Shown here piece by piece: positions 13,796 through 17,185 of a stretch of 17,185 bases of DNA. The notes beneath the pieces are model-generated. The model was given only the letters and a program-made list of their open reading frames with translations. It was not told the DNA's origin and did not search any database. This DNA comes from Bacteroidetes bacterium UBA6661. Lineage in GTDB: Bacteria > Bacteroidota > Bacteroidia > AKYH767-A > OLB10. Each line of letters begins with the position of its first letter. The first letter of the stretch is position 1. Where the stretch lies: positions 13,407 through 30,591 of the forward strand of contig DKKR01000060.1 in NCBI GenBank assembly GCA_002455375.1. Reading direction: 5' to 3'. A program made the position numbers and the translations under genes.

Positions 13796-15294
13796 ATGAA
13801 AAAGTCTTTTACCTCCCCCCCGCAGCAGCAGTTACTTTTGTAATTGCACTCTCTGTTTTTGTTAACACATTTTCTAATGCACAAATGCAGGCCACACTCA
13901 ATGCATCTAATTTCAATGGCTACAACATCAGTTGCTATGGCATGCAAGACGGCACACTTACCGTCAACGCCAGCAGTGGTACTGCTCCATACAGCTACAC
14001 CTGGAGCAATGGCGACACATTAGCCACAGTTGATTCCTTAGCAGCCGGCTACTATTCCGTTCGGGTGCGCGATGCTGCCGGTGGCGACACCACGTTGCAG
14101 ATAACACTCACACAGCCCGAGCAGTTGGCCATAACAGAAATGACACCCTACTACTATGCCAACGACTATAATGTGAGTACTTATGGAGCCTGCAATGGCA
14201 GTGTCACTACACAAATCAGTGGAGGTGTGCTGCCCTTGACTTATCATTGGGAGCCCGGGCAGCAAAACATCCTTGCACCATCCAACCTTTGCGGGCGAGA
14301 AAATACACTAACAGTAACCGACCTCAACGGCTGCAAAGCCAGCAGCAGCATCAACCTCAAAGAACCACAGCGAGACGACTGGACTATGTCGGGAAACTGG
14401 GGTAGCAACCCTACTGATAATTTTATTGGCACCAACGATAGTATAGACCTGGTGTTTAAAACAAATGGCAACGAAAGGTTGAGGATAGCAGCTAACGGAA
14501 CTACAAACTTTAAAAACAATATCAATCTTGAACAGTCATTATTATTTAAAAACAATGCAAAAATTGCATTCAGGCCAGCTACTACAGGCATTCCTGATAT
14601 TTTGAGTTTTGGTGCCGACCCTGATGTTAACCTACTTTCAGTAAACCCCAATTGCAATCCAACATTAAACACGCCATTGATAAATCAATTTAAAGGCACT
14701 ATTCAACTTTACGATTTTATTACCAATAATAATAATCCATTTAGCACTTTAAGTATTTTGGAAATGGGTTTTGATGGGTTCAACAGTATCATTGAGGCGC
14801 AGGGAAACAATTCAGCCTCCAACTCAAACAGATTATTGATAAACTATTACTGTGGCAAAGATGTTTTTGTTGGCAAAGCCAACAGTGGCGACTTAACAGC
14901 AAACAACAACCTGCTTGTAAACGGTAAAATGGGAATTGGCATCAGTCAGCAGGATTTAAATGTCATCAGCAACTATAAACTGATTGTAGAGGGCGCAGTT
15001 GGTGTACGAGAAATGCGCATTGTTAATCCGGCACAATCCTGGCCAGATTATGTTTTTGCAGACAATTACAAATTAAAAAGCCTATCTGATGTAGAACAAT
15101 TTGTTGAAAGCAATAAACACCTGCCAGGATTTGCACCGGCTGCAATTGTGGCATCAGAAGGGCAAAACATTGGACAGTTGCAGGTATTGCAACAGCAAAC
15201 TATTGAAGAGATGTACCTTCATATAATTGCATTGGAGAAGCGTATCAGCAAATTAGAACAAGAGAACAAAAAGCTCAAATCTCAAAGACCATGA
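13796..15294 (+). CDS. SprB-repeat surface protein with tail-fibre-like C-terminus; frame break in the signal peptide
   Basis: The open frame with an ATG begins at 13885 (469 codons), but the protein clearly starts earlier. An ATG at 13796 encodes MKKSFTSP, then meets a run of seven C (13815-13821) and stops at a TAA near 13841. In the other frame the same region continues AAAVTFVIALSVFVNTFSNAQ into the long frame, which completes a classical signal peptide. One added C or a -1 slip joins them. Counting from 13885, residues about 12-80 and 92-160 are two SprB-type repeats (CYGMQDGTLTV, YSYTWSNG and ACNGSVTTQISGG as landmarks). A beta-rich region (about 180-370) follows, and the end (about 388-469) is the Bacteroidota tail-fibre-like module WPDYVFADNYKLKSL, HLPGFAP, then a coiled coil (IEEMYLHIIALEKRISKLEQENKKL). 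No T9SS sorting domain is present. It overlaps the next gene by ATGA. An adhesin or surface-fibre role is inferred. Confidence 0.72.
13815..13821 (+). repeat. Seven-C homopolymer at the signal-peptide frame break
   Basis: A run of seven C followed by GCAGCAGCAG, in codons 7-9 after the ATG at 13796. The reading frame of the start codon and that of the mature protein change exactly here, so tract length decides whether the gene is read. Confidence 0.85.
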
Positions 15295-16871
15295 GCCGTT
15301 ATTTTTTAGTTTTAATAGTCTGTTTGATGCACTACTGCGCAAATGGGCAGCAGGTGGTGCAAAAAATGTTTTGGAGTCAATATTTGGACAATCCAAACAG
15401 AATTATTGAAGCTGCAAATGGCGATTTTTTATTTACTCACAGCCTTATTAGTACCTCAATGTTAAATTCAACATCTTTGACAAGGTTAGATTCAACTTTA
15501 AACATGATTTGGTCAAGACAATTTGTACTGCCAACGCAGAAGGTTTTTCTTTGGTATCATAAGGAAATTACGCCTGATACAATTGTGATTTTGGGGAAAA
15601 TTTCAGATTCTTCTAATATCGTGGTCAGTACATTTTTACTCAAGATTGATGGGAGTGGAACTGTTATATCTGCAAAGATCTTACACGACCTAAACAACTT
15701 TTATATTCGTGACATTATCTGGAGTGATGTACAGCAGAAGATGGTATTGTATGGTAAAAAAGTAATAACGGGTTTCTATGACGAGCGAATGCAGATATTA
15801 ACTTATGATAAGGATTTAAACTTTTTATGGGGGAAAGAATATGCTTATGGTTTTCAGGATGATATTATCTCTGCTGATTTTTTTAGTAATAACGGTTTAA
15901 TTCTGCAAGCTGATGTTAATCACGATATTGATTCGTCCTCTACAGAACCTTGTTGTGGTACGCTTTTGATCCGCATTGACTCCATAGGTAATGAATTATG
16001 GACAAAAAGAATAGGTAATATACCTAACTTATATTCCGGGAACGGCAGTATCCATTCAGGAAAAATACTTGTTTTGGACAATCATGAAATAGTAAATGTT
16101 TATCATACTACTTATTACAATAATAGTCCAAAGAATGATATTGTTGTTCAAAAAACAGATAGCTTAGGAAATGAAATAAATTCATTAAGGATATCTAATG
16201 CTACAAATAATATTCATAGTTGTCAGCAGATTATCAAAAATCAAAATTTAATTTTAAGGTTAAACAATTTCACCAATTTTATTTTAGATCAAAACCTTAA
16301 TTACATAGATTTTAAACGAATAGTTCCATCAAATAATCAAGTAACAATATTAGATCAACAAATATGTACAAATGGACAGACGGTTGTATTAGGACAGTAT
16401 ATGCCTAGTAAAAAAATAAGTGTTATGCTTACAGACAGTATGTCTAATATCGGGTGTTATCAATATCCTTTTATTCCCTGTCCTTATCAAACTGTTTCTA
16501 TGCCTAATACTAGTGCATATTACACATTAAATACCACTTCTTTAACTGTTTTGGATAGTACAGTTGCCATAAGTGCTTCCAGCAATTGGATTTTACAGGA
16601 CAGTTTACTTTGTTTATCATCAACAGTGGTTTCAGAAATTATTTTTGATGAAATAAAAGTTTTTCCAACAATGACCTATAATAAAGTATTTATCGAGTCT
16701 TCTTTGAACAATCACTTCATGGCAGAAATATATAATTCAGTTGGACAAAAATTGGAATATTTTGCATCATTACCTGAAATGGTTGATTTATCTCACCTTC
16801 CGAAAGGGGTCTTAATTTTGCGGATAATGAGTAAGACCCATTTAAAATCATTTAAACTAATCCTCCTATGA
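15291..16871 (+). CDS. T9SS type A sorting domain-containing protein of unknown function
   Basis: A 526-residue exported protein. Residues 1-19 are a signal peptide (MSRYFLVLIVCLMHYCANG, then QQ). The body (about 25-430) is made of repeating beta units with the pattern TRLDSTLNMIWSRQF (about 64-78), LTYDKDLNFLWGKEY (about 170-184), LIRIDSIGNELWTKRIG (about 226-242) and VQKTDSLGNEI (about 288-298), which looks like a beta-propeller of the kind found in many Bacteroidota secreted proteins; no enzyme motif is seen. The last 70 residues (about 457-526) form a type A T9SS sorting domain: VFPTMTYNKVFIES, AEIYNSVGQKLEY, LPKGVLILRIMSKTHLKSFKLIL. The expected P-N-P of the opening is changed to P-T-M. 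Its ATG overlaps the previous stop (ATGA), and its own TGA overlaps the next ATG the same way, pointing to translational coupling within an operon. It is more AT-rich than the start of the preceding gene. Confidence 0.82.
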   Translation: MSRYFLVLIVCLMHYCANGQQVVQKMFWSQYLDNPNRIIEAANGDFLFTHSLISTSMLNSTSLTRLDSTLNMIWSRQFVLPTQKVFLWYHKEITPDTIVILGKISDSSNIVVSTFLLKIDGSGTVISAKILHDLNNFYIRDIIWSDVQQKMVLYGKKVITGFYDERMQILTYDKDLNFLWGKEYAYGFQDDIISADFFSNNGLILQADVNHDIDSSSTEPCCGTLLIRIDSIGNELWTKRIGNIPNLYSGNGSIHSGKILVLDNHEIVNVYHTTYYNNSPKNDIVVQKTDSLGNEINSLRISNATNNIHSCQQIIKNQNLILRLNNFTNFILDQNLNYIDFKRIVPSNNQVTILDQQICTNGQTVVLGQYMPSKKISVMLTDSMSNIGCYQYPFIPCPYQTVSMPNTSAYYTLNTTSLTVLDSTVAISASSNWILQDSLLCLSSTVVSEIIFDEIKVFPTMTYNKVFIESSLNNHFMAEIYNSVGQKLEYFASLPEMVDLSHLPKGVLILRIMSKTHLKSFKLILL

Positions 16872-17185
16872 AATATTATTTAGAAAGAATTAAGTACTTT
16901 TTAAAGCTGACAATTTGTACAGCATTAATATCGTTCAACTTGTATGCGCAAGATGTCGTAAATTTTTATAAACAGCCACCAGTAAATTTGTCTGATTTCT
17001 ATATTAGCAACCAAATAAATTCATTTTCTCGTGATTTTATTTTTAATAGCCAGTTTTTTAGGGACTACAACAACGGTATATTTTTTAGTTCACAGAATTT
17101 TGATGGTGAGTTTGAAGTGTGCTTAATACTACACCCATGGTATTATTTATTTGTTACGCCTGTTTTAAATATAAACCCACATCCT
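16868..17185 (+). CDS. Secreted protein of unknown function (3' partial)
   Basis: The first 106 codons of a gene that runs off the window with no stop. Its ATG lies inside the stop of the preceding gene (ATGA, 16868-16871). Residues 1-29 are a long signal peptide: a basic start (MKYYLERIKYFLK), a hydrophobic core LTICTALISF and a cleavage-like end NLYAQ/D. The mature part that can be seen is rich in Phe, Tyr and Asn (for example DFYISNQINSFSRDFIFN and QFFRDYNNGIFFSS) with no family motif that I recognise. Being third in an operon of surface proteins, it may be another envelope or T9SS-related component, but this is only positional. Whether it carries a sorting domain or forms a barrel depends on sequence beyond the window. 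Confidence 0.75.
   Translation, partial: MKYYLERIKYFLKLTICTALISFNLYAQDVVNFYKQPPVNLSDFYISNQINSFSRDFIFNSQFFRDYNNGIFFSSQNFDGEFEVCLILHPWYYLFVTPVLNINPHP

Noticed and set aside
14244..14672. Open frame of 142 codons on the minus strand inside the SprB-repeat gene
   Set aside because: It lies antisense to conserved repeats and its composition follows the sense gene; no independent support.
15195..15294. C-terminal basic coiled coil read as a bZIP transcription factor
   Set aside because: The protein has an export signal and SprB repeats; the coiled coil is the end of the tail-fibre-like module that is often mislabelled this way.

Overview
The window is AT-rich bacterial DNA that reads as a member of the Bacteroidota, probably a free-living Chitinophagales/Sphingobacteriales/Flavobacteriales-like organism. 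The reasons are two proteins with type IX secretion (T9SS) C-terminal sorting domains, SprB-type repeats, a DUF3078 outer-membrane protein, almost no Shine-Dalgarno sequences, and promoter boxes of the TAnnTTTG type (best examples upstream of mscL, rpsO and the 9191 gene). There are no rRNA or tRNA genes, CRISPR arrays, insertion sequences or phage modules, and no gene-free stretch longer than about 150 bases.

Layout. 1-315: 3' end of a formimidoyltransferase-cyclodeaminase. 361-2610: a multi-spanning membrane protein with a C-terminal patatin-like phospholipase domain. 2561-4330 (minus): a secreted purple-acid-phosphatase-like enzyme whose 3' end overlaps the patatin gene tail to tail. 4438-5364: RidA and the mechanosensitive channel MscL. 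5453-6361: a DUF3078 barrel protein. 6508-9054: the conserved pair rpsO (ribosomal protein S15) and pnp (polynucleotide phosphorylase), with a strong hairpin between them. 9191-11785: a large T9SS cargo protein that joins an Asp-box repeat propeller to a Kelch propeller. 11787-13663 (minus): a two-gene unit of a UDP-GlcNAc 2-epimerase and a short Cas4-like PD-(D/E)XK nuclease, both with GTG starts. 13796-17185: a three-gene surface-protein operon joined by two ATGA stop/start overlaps.

The left and middle parts are ordinary housekeeping and envelope genes with clean terminators after mscL, DUF3078, rpsO and pnp. The right end is the most unusual part. Its first gene encodes SprB repeats and a tail-fibre-like coiled-coil C-terminus, and its signal peptide is split by a frame break exactly at a run of seven C residues. 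One extra C (or a -1 slip) would restore a textbook signal peptide, so the whole operon's lead protein could be phase-variable, translated by slippage, or simply affected by a sequencing error. The second gene is a T9SS-sorted protein of unknown function, and the third is a secreted protein of unknown function that runs off the window.
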